This document shows, one piece after another, positions 7,428 through 14,464 of a stretch of 41,160 bases of DNA. Source of the DNA: Planctomycetota bacterium (GTDB taxonomy: Bacteria; Planctomycetota; SZUA-567); the NCBI GenBank assembly GCA_031270685.1, contig JAISXA010000057.1:1-41160 (forward strand). Direction: 5' to 3'. The notes beneath the pieces were generated by a model. The model searched no databases, was not told the DNA's origin, and saw nothing but the letters and a program-made list of their open reading frames with translations. Each line of letters starts with the position of its first letter. Positions within the stretch are counted from its first letter, which is position 1. A program made the position numbers and the translations under genes.

Positions 7428-8180
7428 ATGTTGGCGGTGACCAATATTCATAAAGCGTTCGGGACCAATGAGGTCCTCCGGGGCGTCGACATCATGGTGG
7501 AGAAGGGCGATGTGGTGGTATTGCTCGGCGCCAGCGGCTCCGGGAAGACCACGCTCCTGCGCTGCATCAATTTCCTGGAACTGGCGGACCAGGGCCATAT
7601 CCGTGTCGGCGGCATAGACATCGCTTTCCGCGACGCCAGGAAGAAGGACATCCATGCCATCAGGCGAAAAATTTCCTTCGTTTTCCAGAATTACAATCTC
7701 TTCAACAATAAAACCGCCCTGGAGAATGTCACCGAAGGTTTGATCATCGGCCGCGGAATGCCGAAAAGCCAGGCTGTCCGCATCGGCAAAGCCTGCCTGG
7801 ACAAGGTTGGCCTGGCCAATAAATTCGACAGTTATCCCGGTCAGCTCTCCGGAGGGCAGCAACAGCGGGTGGGCATAGCAAGGGCGGTGGCGGTCAACCC
7901 CGAGGTCATTCTATTTGACGAGCCCACCTCCGCCCTGGATCCGGAACTGATCGGCGAGGTTCTTGACGTCATGAAACGCTTGGCGACGGAAGGCACCACG
8001 ATGCTGATCGTCACCCATGAAATGAGTTTCGCCCGGGATGTGGCCACCAAAGTTGTGTTCATGGATGAGGGGAACGTCGTCGAGTCCGGGCGTCCAAAGG
8101 AGATTTTCGTCAAGCCAAAGGAAAGGCGGACCCGCCAATTTCTGCAACGATTCCTTGGCGATTCCGACTACGCCATTTAA
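7428..8180 (+). CDS. Polar amino acid ABC transporter, ATP-binding protein
   Basis: This 250-aa ATPase of the GlnQ/HisP type powers the importer. Walker A is GASGSGKTT, the Q-loop is in FVFQNYNLF, the signature is LSGGQQQR, Walker B is [12 protein letters not shown] and the switch His is in VTHEMSF. It begins 16 bases after the second permease and ends the + strand cluster; two palindromic repeats follow and may serve as the end of the transcript. Confidence 0.92.
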   Translation: MLAVTNIHKAFGTNEVLRGVDIMVEKGDVVVLLGASGSGKTTLLRCINFLELADQGHIRVGGIDIAFRDARKKDIHAIRRKISFVFQNYNLFNNKTALENVTEGLIIGRGMPKSQAVRIGKACLDKVGLANKFDSYPGQLSGGQQQRVGIARAVAVNPEVILFDEPTSALDPELIGEVLDVMKRLATEGTTMLIVTHEMSFARDVATKVVFMDEGNVVESGRPKEIFVKPKERRTRQFLQRFLGDSDYAI

Positions 8181-8186
8181 CCGACC

Positions 8187-8235
8187 TTTTGCAAATTGGG
8201 CATTCGAACCGCCGAACGCCCAATTTGTGAAAATC
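8187..8235. repeat. Palindromic intergenic repeat, TTTTGCAAATTGG type
   Basis: TTTTGCAAATTGGGCATTCG and its inverted arm CGCCCAATTTGTGAAAA flank an apex with AACCGCC. It lies six bases behind the ABC ATPase stop and next to a second element of opposite apex sequence (8241-8322). Together they occupy nearly half of the 296-bp gap before the pseudouridine synthase gene; I see nothing else convincing in that gap. Confidence 0.75.
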
Positions 8236-8240
8236 CAGTA

Positions 8241-8322
8241 ATAATTCTCGACGGAAAATGGACCCCGAGGAAACTTTGGCGGGAAGCAAACGGCGGTCTG
8301 TTCGATTTTCGCCAAACGTCCA
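8241..8322. repeat. Palindromic intergenic repeat, copy 2
   Basis: This has the same architecture as copies 1 and 3: ATAATTCTCGACGGAAAATGG, then AACTTTGGCGGGAAGCAAAC, apex GGCGGTCTG and inverted arm GATTTTCGCCAAACGTCCAC. About 60 of its 80 bases match copy 3 at 23501. Confidence 0.75.
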
Positions 8323-8476
8323 CATGCTGCGGGAACTATTGACTTTGTTGTCGGAAGGGAAAACACTCTCTCCATGAAAGCGTGGGGACGGATATCCGAT
8401 TTCCTTCAACAAGCCGCTGGCTGAAACGATGGCAAATCCATGGAACGGCCGGGCGGCGGCAAGCGGAGCGGTCGCG

Positions 8477-9493
8477 ATGTGCGCTGACATTGCCTTGACC
8501 ATTTCATCCGGATATGCCGGAAGGCGTCTGGACCAGGCGCTTTCCGCGCTGTTGCCGGACCGGTCGCGCGCGTTCCTGAAAAAGCTGTTCGCCGCAGGCC
8601 TGGTCCTGATGGACGGCGCGCCGGCGAAGGCGTCGCGCCGGTTGCGGGGGGGGGAGGCGGTGGTGGTCCGCGTTCCGCCGCCGGAGACGCCGGCGCTCGC
8701 GCCGGAGGCGCTGCCGCTCGACGTCCTGTACGAGGACGGCGACCTGATCGTCATCGACAAGCGTCCCGGCATGGTCGCCCATCCCTCGCCCGGCCACGGG
8801 GACGGGACGCTGGTCAACGCTTTGCTGCACCATTACGGCGGGAGTCTTTCCGCCATCGGCGGCGTGCTCCGCCCGGGCATAGTCCACCGTTTGGACAAGG
8901 ACACCTCCGGCTGTCTCGTCGCCGCGAAGAACGACCGGGCGCACCGCGCGTTGATGCGCCAGTTCATGTCCCGCGCCGTGGAGAAGACCTACCTCGCCAT
9001 CACCGAGGGCGCGCCCCGGCCGCTTGCGGGCAGGGTGGAGGCGCAAGTGGGGAGAAATCCCCGCAACCGGAAGTTCCATGCCGTTCTTCCAAACGGCGGG
9101 CGGCATTCGCTCACACTGTACCGGACGCTGGAGAATTACGGCGCGCTGGCGCTGGTGGAATGCGCGCTCATGACCGGGCGCACGCATCAGGCGCGGGTGC
9201 ATCTCGCCCATCTCGGGAGCCCGATCCTGTGCGACCGCGATTACGGCAGGCGCTCCCGGTACACCGATGGGGACGCGGCCGACGCGCTTTCGCTTTTTCT
9301 CGCCGGCCGCCCGTCGCCGATGCGGGACGGAGAAGGGCAAGCCATCCTGTCGCGGCAAGCTCTGCACGCCTGGCGGCTGTCCTTCACCCATCCCGTTTCG
9401 GGCGAACGCCTGTCGTTCCGCGCGCCGCCGCCGCCGGATATGGAGGCGGTCCTCGCCCCTCTCCGCGCCGCGCGCGCGGCCCAACGCTCCTAA
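8477..9493 (+). CDS. RluD-family 23S rRNA pseudouridine synthase
   Basis: This 338-aa protein has an N-terminal S4 RNA-binding domain (GRRLDQALSALLPDRSRAFL) followed by the RluA/RluC/RluD catalytic domain. The catalytic Asp lies in the signature HRLDKDTSGCLV; TGRTHQARVHLAHLG is the second conserved block. It would isomerise uridines in rRNA. ATG 8477 has a GGAG site 8 bases upstream, better than the ORF-track start at 8429, which lacks one. A run of nine G (8646-8654) in the S4/catalytic linker is prone to slippage. Whether the target is the RluD or RluC site cannot be decided. It converges with the ROK regulator with only five bases between the stops. Confidence 0.88.
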   Translation: MCADIALTISSGYAGRRLDQALSALLPDRSRAFLKKLFAAGLVLMDGAPAKASRRLRGGEAVVVRVPPPETPALAPEALPLDVLYEDGDLIVIDKRPGMVAHPSPGHGDGTLVNALLHHYGGSLSAIGGVLRPGIVHRLDKDTSGCLVAAKNDRAHRALMRQFMSRAVEKTYLAITEGAPRPLAGRVEAQVGRNPRNRKFHAVLPNGGRHSLTLYRTLENYGALALVECALMTGRTHQARVHLAHLGSPILCDRDYGRRSRYTDGDAADALSLFLAGRPSPMRDGEGQAILSRQALHAWRLSFTHPVSGERLSFRAPPPPDMEAVLAPLRAARAAQRS

Positions 9494-9498
9494 GCGCC

Positions 9499-10740
9499 TC
9501 AGTTCGCGTCCATGCCCGCGAAGTACTGGTCGGCTAGAAAATGCGCCGAGCCGTTGAGCGTGCATTCGTCGCCGAGCGACGAATACTCGATGTCCACCGA
9601 CTTGTCCATCCTTAGCAGCGTCATGCGGCGGACGCGGTCGCGCAGGCGGTTGAGGAAATAATCGCCCGCCTGGGCGTATTCGCCCTGGATGATGACCAGT
9701 CCGGGGTCGCAAACCTGGACGACATTGTTGACCGCGACCGCGAAGTGCCGCGCCGACCCGTCTATCAACGCGCAGGCAAGGCCGTCGCCCCGGTTGCTCG
9801 CCTTGAGGATATTGGCGAAGCTGACGTCGCGCCGCGATTGGACGCGGAACAGCACGGAGTCAGGCCAATCGCGGCGCAGGGCCATGGCCCTGCTTGCGAG
9901 CCGGTTCGGCGACACCGCAACCTCGAGGCACCCCACGCCGCCGCAGGCGCATACGTCCGGGTTGGCCGGATCGACCACCATGTGCCCGATCTCCCCCGCC
10001 AGCCCCCCGTTTCCGCGATAGATCCTGCCATCGATGACCAGGGCGCCCGCCAGTCCGTCCCATTCCGTTCCGATAAGGAAGAAGCGGCCGCGGTCCGCCG
10101 CGGCGCCGGCCTTCATTTCGCCGTAGGCGTGGTAGCGGAGCCAGTTGTCGACGTATACCGGCATCCCCCGCGGCAGAACCTCCGCGATCCGGTCGCGGAT
10201 CGGCACGTCGCTCCCCCAGGAGACGAAATGCGGCGAGATGACGCACACGCCCTGGTCGACGTCGATGATGCCGTGGCAGCCCACGACCGCGCCGATGCAA
10301 TCCTCTTCGGAGATGCGCTGGCGTTTAATCAGGGAATGGAACGCCCAACGGATCATCTTGAGGATGTCCGCGAGATCGGTGTCGCGGTCGTAAAGGGCGG
10401 TATGGCTGGATGCGATCTCGCCGCGCAAGTTCGCGAGCGCGGAGGAAAGCTGGCGCTCCACGATCTTGACCGCGAATATGTAGCGGTAATTGGGATTGAA
10501 GGCGTAAAGATTCGGTTTTTTTCCGCCCTCCTCGGTCGACAAGCCTTTGCCGGCCGGGGCGATCAGCGAAGCCCCCAGGTGGTGCCCGATGATTTTGTGG
10601 ACCGTCATTTTGCTGAGGCCGGTGGCTTCGGCGACGGCGGCGACCGAAACGGCGGCGTTGCCCCTGATGTATTCGAGAACCCGGTGGCGGTTCTTGCGCT
10701 TGAGCGTTTTAAGCGAGTTTCTGGCTTCAGCGTTTTCCAT
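9499..10740 (-). CDS. ROK-family transcriptional regulator
   Basis: This 413-aa protein has an N-terminal winged-helix domain (KNRHRVLEYIRGNAAVSVAAVAEATGLSKMTVHKII) and a C-terminal ROK sugar-kinase-like domain. The ROK zinc site is present as GHMVVDP followed by CACGGVGCLE. Such proteins (NagC/XylR type) repress sugar-use genes until a sugar or sugar phosphate binds. ATG 10740 follows AGGCGG; the longer ORF-track start at 10809 would translate part of an intergenic repeat. No sugar gene is adjacent, so the target is unknown. Confidence 0.85.
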   Translation of the reverse strand: MENAEARNSLKTLKRKNRHRVLEYIRGNAAVSVAAVAEATGLSKMTVHKIIGHHLGASLIAPAGKGLSTEEGGKKPNLYAFNPNYRYIFAVKIVERQLSSALANLRGEIASSHTALYDRDTDLADILKMIRWAFHSLIKRQRISEEDCIGAVVGCHGIIDVDQGVCVISPHFVSWGSDVPIRDRIAEVLPRGMPVYVDNWLRYHAYGEMKAGAAADRGRFFLIGTEWDGLAGALVIDGRIYRGNGGLAGEIGHMVVDPANPDVCACGGVGCLEVAVSPNRLASRAMALRRDWPDSVLFRVQSRRDVSFANILKASNRGDGLACALIDGSARHFAVAVNNVVQVCDPGLVIIQGEYAQAGDYFLNRLRDRVRRMTLLRMDKSVDIEYSSLGDECTLNGSAHFLADQYFAGMDAN

Positions 10741-10764
10741 GAACCGCCTATTCAGTGGCTTTGA

Positions 10765-10796
10765 GTGGACTTTTGCGAAATGGCGATTAAACCACC
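10765..10796. repeat. Degenerate palindromic repeat upstream of ROK regulator
   Basis: GTGGACTTTTGCGAAATGGCGATTAAACCACC matches the left half of the TTTTGCGAAA-type elements. It carries the apex variant AAACCACC instead of AAACCGCC. The right arm is poorly kept. It lies between the regulator start and the next element. Confidence 0.55.
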
Positions 10797-10814
10797 AACT
10801 GTGCCGCAAGGGGT

Positions 10815-10869
10815 GAAATTTTTACAAAGCGGGCATTCGGTGGTTTGAATGCCTGCTTTGCGAAATTTC
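10815..10869. repeat. Palindromic intergenic repeat
   Basis: GAAATTTTTACAAAGCGGGCATTC, apex GGTGGTTT, then GAATGCCTGCTTTGCGAAATTTC. Arms of about 23 bases match at most positions. The apex is the exact complement of AAACCACC in the neighbouring half element. It ends 13 bases from the stop of the next minus-strand gene and could act as its transcript end. Confidence 0.75.
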
Positions 10870-10882
10870 TGTCAAAAACAAC

Positions 10883-11410
10883 CTATTCATGGTCCCGCGG
10901 CGCCGGCTTCCCTTTGTTCCGCCGGCGGTGTTCAAGCTGGTCCCGCATCCATTTCCTGTCGCCAAACCGCTCCCGGAGATCGGCCTCCCATATGTCCGCC
11001 CGGTCCTTGCCGAGGATCGCGTCGAAATCGTCGCCCATGGCGAAAAATTCCTCGCGGATGCGTGAGAACGAATCCTCGCGGATCTGTTCCACGTTGCTCA
11101 TGCGCCGGGTCGCTATTTCCCCGATCGCCCCGCGTTCTTCCGGCGTCAGACGCAGTTTCGCGTCCATATCGCGGATGATGTTTTGCGCAATGTCCTTCGG
11201 GCGCGGGGGGCCGGGGCGGTGTTTGTTGCTGTAGACGAAAACCACGCCTCCGCCGATCACGGCGCCGATCAACACCAGCAACAGCGCCAGCGCCGCCTCG
11301 AACAGGCGGCGTCCGCGCGTCTTCCGCTTCGGATGAAAGCGCCCTTGCGCGCGTTGCGATTCGCTCGGCGGCGGCGCGGCGACGCCGCAATCCCCGGATT
11401 CGGCGCTCAT
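10883..11410 (-). CDS. Membrane-anchored helical protein, CnrX-like sensor candidate
   Basis: This 175-aa protein has an Arg/Lys-rich cytoplasmic N-terminus, one transmembrane segment (LFEAALALLLVLIGAVIGGGVVFVY) and a periplasmic helical domain. That domain contains LRLTPEERGAIGEIATRRM and a charged helix, resembling the LTxxQ/metal-resistance fold of CpxP, ZraP and CnrX. It is the third gene after an ECF sigma factor and overlaps the second by ATGA-type coupling. By analogy with CnrYXH it may sense a periplasmic signal and act on the small membrane protein. No clear metal-ligand cluster is visible, so the signal need not be a metal. Confidence 0.55.
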   Translation of the reverse strand: MSAESGDCGVAAPPPSESQRAQGRFHPKRKTRGRRLFEAALALLLVLIGAVIGGGVVFVYSNKHRPGPPRPKDIAQNIIRDMDAKLRLTPEERGAIGEIATRRMSNVEQIREDSFSRIREEFFAMGDDFDAILGKDRADIWEADLRERFGDRKWMRDQLEHRRRNKGKPAPRDHE

Positions 11411-11688
11411 AGAATCGCGTCCATGACGTCAAAGAGCTGGTCGAGGTTCCGGCCGAGGCCGTAAAGGTCCGTCGCCGACCACGCCGCGAACACCAGCACG
11501 ACCGCCGCCGCCACGGTCGCGAGCGCGCCCACGCCGGCGAACAGCCGGATCGGCACATACTCCTCGTCGGCGTCGGGCGACAGTTCCGCGATCCGGGCCA
11601 ACACCCCGGAGGCATTCACCGTGGGAGGAGGCGGCTCCCGCTCCGCCAATTCGGCGAGCTTCCCGAATGTTTTCATGAAAACATCCAT
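11407..11688 (-). CDS. Small single-pass membrane protein, probable anti-sigma factor
   Basis: This 93-aa protein has a cytoplasmic N-terminus (MDVFMKTFGKLAELAERE), then a Val/Ala-rich transmembrane segment (LFAGVGALATVAAAVVLVFAAW), then a short periplasmic tail. ATG 11688 follows AGGACGG; the ORF-track start at 11814 lies deep inside the sigma gene. It overlaps the sigma gene's 3' end by 16 bp. Position and topology fit an ECF anti-sigma of the small CnrY type. It lacks the His-Cys zinc motif of the classical ZAS family. The role is inferred from context only. Confidence 0.55.
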   Translation of the reverse strand: MDVFMKTFGKLAELAEREPPPPTVNASGVLARIAELSPDADEEYVPIRLFAGVGALATVAAAVVLVFAAWSATDLYGLGRNLDQLFDVMDAIL

Positions 11689-12272
11689 TCCAGCCGTCCT
11701 TTCCAGGGCTCTTTTTCGCCCAATTCCCGCAACTTCCGCTTGGCGCGGTACAGGCGCACCGCCACCATGACGCGGGTCGATCCCATGCGCCCGGCGATTT
11801 CCTCCTGGCTGCATTTCTCCAGGTACATGAGCGTCAGCGCCAACCGGTCGGCGGGCGGCAGCGTCGCCAGAAGCTCGTGCAACAGTTCCGCCGCCGCCGC
11901 CGGGTCTCTTTCGACTTTCTCCGGCGCCGGAAGATCCGGCGCTTCGGAGAGCGACACCAGCTTCTTGGCGCGACCGCGCTTTTTCCAGTATTTGTAGCCG
12001 ACGAGGGTGGCGATTCGGGCGATCCAGTGCCTGAACGGAGCTTCCGCGCGGAATTTTCCGAGGCTCAAATACGCCTCGACGAAAACGTCCTGCGCCAGCT
12101 CCTCGGCGGTCAGCGGATAGCGGGAAAAGTTACGCATCTGCTTCGCGACGGCCGGCCCATGCCTTTCCACAAGCCGGGCATAGGCTTCCTCATCGCCGTC
12201 CAGGACCGCCTCGACGTCCCGAAGATCCTCCGCGTCGTTTTCCCGCATAAATGCCCGCCGTTTCCATGACAT
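11673..12272 (-). CDS. ECF-type RNA polymerase sigma factor
   Basis: This 199-aa sigma-70 family protein of the extracytoplasmic-function group has region 2 at about residues 25-95 (YPLTAEELAQDVFVEAYLSLGKF, then FRHWIARIATLVGYKYWKKR). Region 4 lies at about 130-190 (LPPADRLALTLMYLEKCSQEEIAGRM). It would direct polymerase to envelope-stress genes. ATG 12248 (MREND), preceded by GGCGGG, is an alternative start. The two membrane proteins downstream are translationally overlapped and probably control it; the upstream LTxxQ protein may be a target gene. Confidence 0.88.
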   Translation of the reverse strand: MSWKRRAFMRENDAEDLRDVEAVLDGDEEAYARLVERHGPAVAKQMRNFSRYPLTAEELAQDVFVEAYLSLGKFRAEAPFRHWIARIATLVGYKYWKKRGRAKKLVSLSEAPDLPAPEKVERDPAAAAELLHELLATLPPADRLALTLMYLEKCSQEEIAGRMGSTRVMVAVRLYRAKRKLRELGEKEPWKGRLEWMFS

Positions 12273-12319
12273 ACCAACAAGGGGCCGGACCGGCCGAACA
12301 GCCGATCCGTCCCCTCGTG

Positions 12320-12348
12320 AGTATAATCCCCGGACCTGGCAGGCGCAA
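12320..12348 (-). promoter_or_regulatory. Promoter of the ECF sigma operon
   Basis: On the minus strand TTGCGC (12348-12343) and TATACT (12325-12320) are 17 bp apart, about 40 bases before the sigma start codon. It looks like a housekeeping promoter rather than an ECF one. It begins directly behind the LTxxQ gene's stop codon. Confidence 0.5.
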
Positions 12349-12360
12349 TCGGGTTATAGC

Positions 12361-13140
12361 CTAGTCCTCTAGCGCGTCTTCTAGCGCGTCCTCTACCGCA
12401 TCGTCATCTAAAAGGCTGTCCACATCATCAACATCATCGTCGCCGGCGTTCTGCCGGCGGTCGCGCGGGGGACGCCGATCCCAGCGCGGGATGTCGTCCC
12501 AACGGTCGCGATGGCGGCGCCCGCCCCAGCGGCGATCGTCGTCGCGCCGGTCGCGGGGACGGCGGTCGTCACAACCCCGGTAGTCGCAGCCCCGGTCGTC
12601 GTCGAACCGTTCGCGCCGGCCGGGCTTGCCGAGCTTCGCCTTCTGTTCATCGGTCAAAACATCCTTTATCTGTTCCTTCGCCTTGCCGCGCAACGACTGG
12701 AGGCGGCCCATCGCTTCGCCCAGGTTGCGGTGGGCGGCGATAAGCGCTTCGTCGCCGGCGCCGCCGCCGCGAAGCTCGCGCAGCTTCGAAACCGCGTCGT
12801 TCACCATGAATCCGGCTTCGAGCATCGCCTTGTAGTTGGCGGTCAGCATCTCGACGATCCTGGCGCGCTGCTCGGAAGTGAGGTCAAGGTCCGACAGGCG
12901 GCGGAACGGGAATCCCATGCCCGCGCCGTATCCCATGCCGGGGGACATCATCCGCCCGGGTCCGGAACGTCCGGGAGGCGGCGGACGGCGGTCGGGCCGG
13001 GGACCGTCGTCGCGGCCGGCGACGCCGGGTCGACCGTCCCGCCGGTTCCGCCGGTCGTCATTTCCGGGTTGGGCGGAAAAAACCGCTCCGGCGAGCAAAG
13101 CGGCAGCCAAGGTCGTAATCAGCAAACGCGTCTTCATCAT
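12361..13140 (-). CDS. CpxP/Spy-like periplasmic LTxxQ protein with Arg/Asp-rich tail
   Basis: This 259-aa secreted protein has a signal peptide MMKTRLLITTLAAALLAGAVFS. The core carries two LTxxQ-type motifs, LDLTSEQRARIVEML and VLTDEQKAKLG, as in Spy and CpxP, which act as periplasmic chaperones or sensors. Flanking regions are low complexity: an Arg/Asp/Pro-rich stretch before the core, and behind it many DRR repeats and a very acidic C-terminus (DDDVDDVDSLL, then EDALEDALED). ATG 13140 follows AGGAGATAGTG; the ORF-track start at 13176 lies before that site. Neighbouring an ECF sigma module, it is probably part of the same envelope response. The function of the tail is unknown. Confidence 0.7.
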   Translation of the reverse strand: MMKTRLLITTLAAALLAGAVFSAQPGNDDRRNRRDGRPGVAGRDDGPRPDRRPPPPGRSGPGRMMSPGMGYGAGMGFPFRRLSDLDLTSEQRARIVEMLTANYKAMLEAGFMVNDAVSKLRELRGGGAGDEALIAAHRNLGEAMGRLQSLRGKAKEQIKDVLTDEQKAKLGKPGRRERFDDDRGCDYRGCDDRRPRDRRDDDRRWGGRRHRDRWDDIPRWDRRPPRDRRQNAGDDDVDDVDSLLDDDAVEDALEDALED

Positions 13141-13188
13141 CACTATCTCCTGTATCTCCTGTGGTCCACGGGACATAAAAACCGTTCA

Positions 13189-13235
13189 GTCGACTTTTCA
13201 AGGAAATCGAATCAACCGCCGCCCGATTCCATCTT
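13189..13235. repeat. Palindromic intergenic repeat
   Basis: TCGACTTTTCAAGGAAATCGAATCAACCGCCGCCCGATTCC, with arms GGAAATCG and CGATTCC around an AACCGCC apex. It lies just upstream of the LTxxQ gene and 80 bases from a partner half element at 13316. Confidence 0.65.
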
Positions 13236-13315
13236 ATCGGATACGCGAACCCCTCACGGCAATCTTCCTCAGACCTGTAATCTGTTAGTCGTGCGGTATG
13301 CGCGGATGTTACAAC

Positions 13316-13354
13316 TGAAATTTTGCAAATTGGACATTCGGCGGTTTGATTTCC
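13316..13354. repeat. Palindromic repeat half copy
   Basis: GAAATTTTGCAAATTGGACATTCGGCGGTTTGATT corresponds to the left arm and apex of the TTTTGCAAATTGG-type element; the right arm is missing or degraded. The region 13141-13544 otherwise holds the leader regions of the LTxxQ gene and kdsA, with a TATAAT at 13436 lacking a good -35. Confidence 0.6.
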
Positions 13355-13544
13355 CTTATCTCGAGGCGCGCCGGCAGGTTGCGGGTAGTTTGATACGGGC
13401 CGGGCTTTTTGGTCGCCAAAGCGGACGGTTCGGCGTATAATTCGCACGGAAACCGCGACCATGCGGCGGCGCGGCCGGGTGAGCGGCCTTGAATATCCGC
13501 TCCCCGACGGCGCATCGGAACGGCGAAAGGCTCTGGGCGAAGCT

Positions 13545-14399
13545 ATGGCGAAAATCGGCGGAAAAACGCGTTCCGTCGTCGTCGGCGGGACGGCGATCGG
13601 CGGCGACGCCGGGTTGGTCCTCGTCGCCGGACCGTGCGTCATCGAATCGGAGAAGCATGTCCGGAAGATGGCGGAGCGCCTGGTCCGCATCACCGGCGAT
13701 CTGGGCATGGGGTTTGTATTCAAAAGCTCCTACGACAAGGCGAATCGGAGCAGCCTGGACAGCTATCGCGGACCCGGGCTTGCCGCCGGCCTCGAAATCC
13801 TCGCCAGGATCAAGGCGGACCACGGGACGCCCGTACTTTCCGACATCCATGCCGAAGAGGAGATCGCCCCCGCCGCGGCGGTGTTGGACGTTCTCCAGAT
13901 CCCGGCGTTTCTGTCGCGGCAGACGAGTTTTCTCGTCAAGGCGGGACAAAGCGGCAAGCCGGTCAACATCAAGAAGGCGCAGTTCATGGCCCCGTGGGAA
14001 ATGAAGAACGCCGTGGACAAGGTATTGTCCACCGGCAACGCCGACATCATCCTGACCGAGCGCGGAGCGTGCTTCGGCTACAACAACCTGGTCGCGGACA
14101 TGCGTTCGCTGCCCATCCTGCGCGCCTTGGGTCTGCCGGTGCTGTTCGACGCCACCCACAGCGTTCAGCTTCCCGGGGGCAAAGCCTCCTGTTCCGGCGG
14201 CGACCGCGACATGGCGGCGGTGCTGGCGCGGGCGGCGGCGGCGGCGGGGATCGACGGGATATTCCTGGAAACGCACGACGATCCGGACCATGCGCTCTGC
14301 GACGGCCCCAACATGATCCCGCTCGCCGAGCTGCCGCGGCTTCTGGAAACGCTCCTGGAATTGGACCAGGTCCGGCGCCGGCACGAAGACGCCGGATGA
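13545..14399 (+). CDS. kdsA: 3-deoxy-8-phosphooctulonate synthase (Kdo8P synthase)
   Basis: This 284-aa enzyme condenses phosphoenolpyruvate with arabinose 5-phosphate to Kdo8P for the LPS inner core. Recognisable blocks are AGPCVIES, FKSSYDKANRSS, SDIHAEEE, ERGACFGYNNLVADMRSL and DATHSVQLPGG. Cys in GPCVIES places it in the metal-dependent class. ATG 13545 gives the family's usual length; the ORF track extends to 13461 with a non-conserved N-terminus. A TATAAT at 13436-13441 may be the -10 element. The stop overlaps a possible ATG of the next gene. It shows that the organism makes an LPS-bearing outer membrane. Confidence 0.92.
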   Translation: MAKIGGKTRSVVVGGTAIGGDAGLVLVAGPCVIESEKHVRKMAERLVRITGDLGMGFVFKSSYDKANRSSLDSYRGPGLAAGLEILARIKADHGTPVLSDIHAEEEIAPAAAVLDVLQIPAFLSRQTSFLVKAGQSGKPVNIKKAQFMAPWEMKNAVDKVLSTGNADIILTERGACFGYNNLVADMRSLPILRALGLPVLFDATHSVQLPGGKASCSGGDRDMAAVLARAAAAAGIDGIFLETHDDPDHALCDGPNMIPLAELPRLLETLLELDQVRRRHEDAG

Positions 14400-14464
14400 A
14401 TCGCCCGCGTCCGCCCGCCCGCGCGGACGGCGGCATGTTTTTCTCCAGCGGAATAAAGGCGACC

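Noticed and set aside
9745-10764. 339-aa plus-strand ORF opposite the ROK regulator
   Set aside because: Antisense to conserved ROK motifs including the zinc site; no independent support.
12511-13440. 309-aa plus-strand ORF opposite the LTxxQ gene
   Set aside because: The Ala/Val/Pro-rich translation mirrors the Arg/Asp codons of the real gene; no ribosome site or family.
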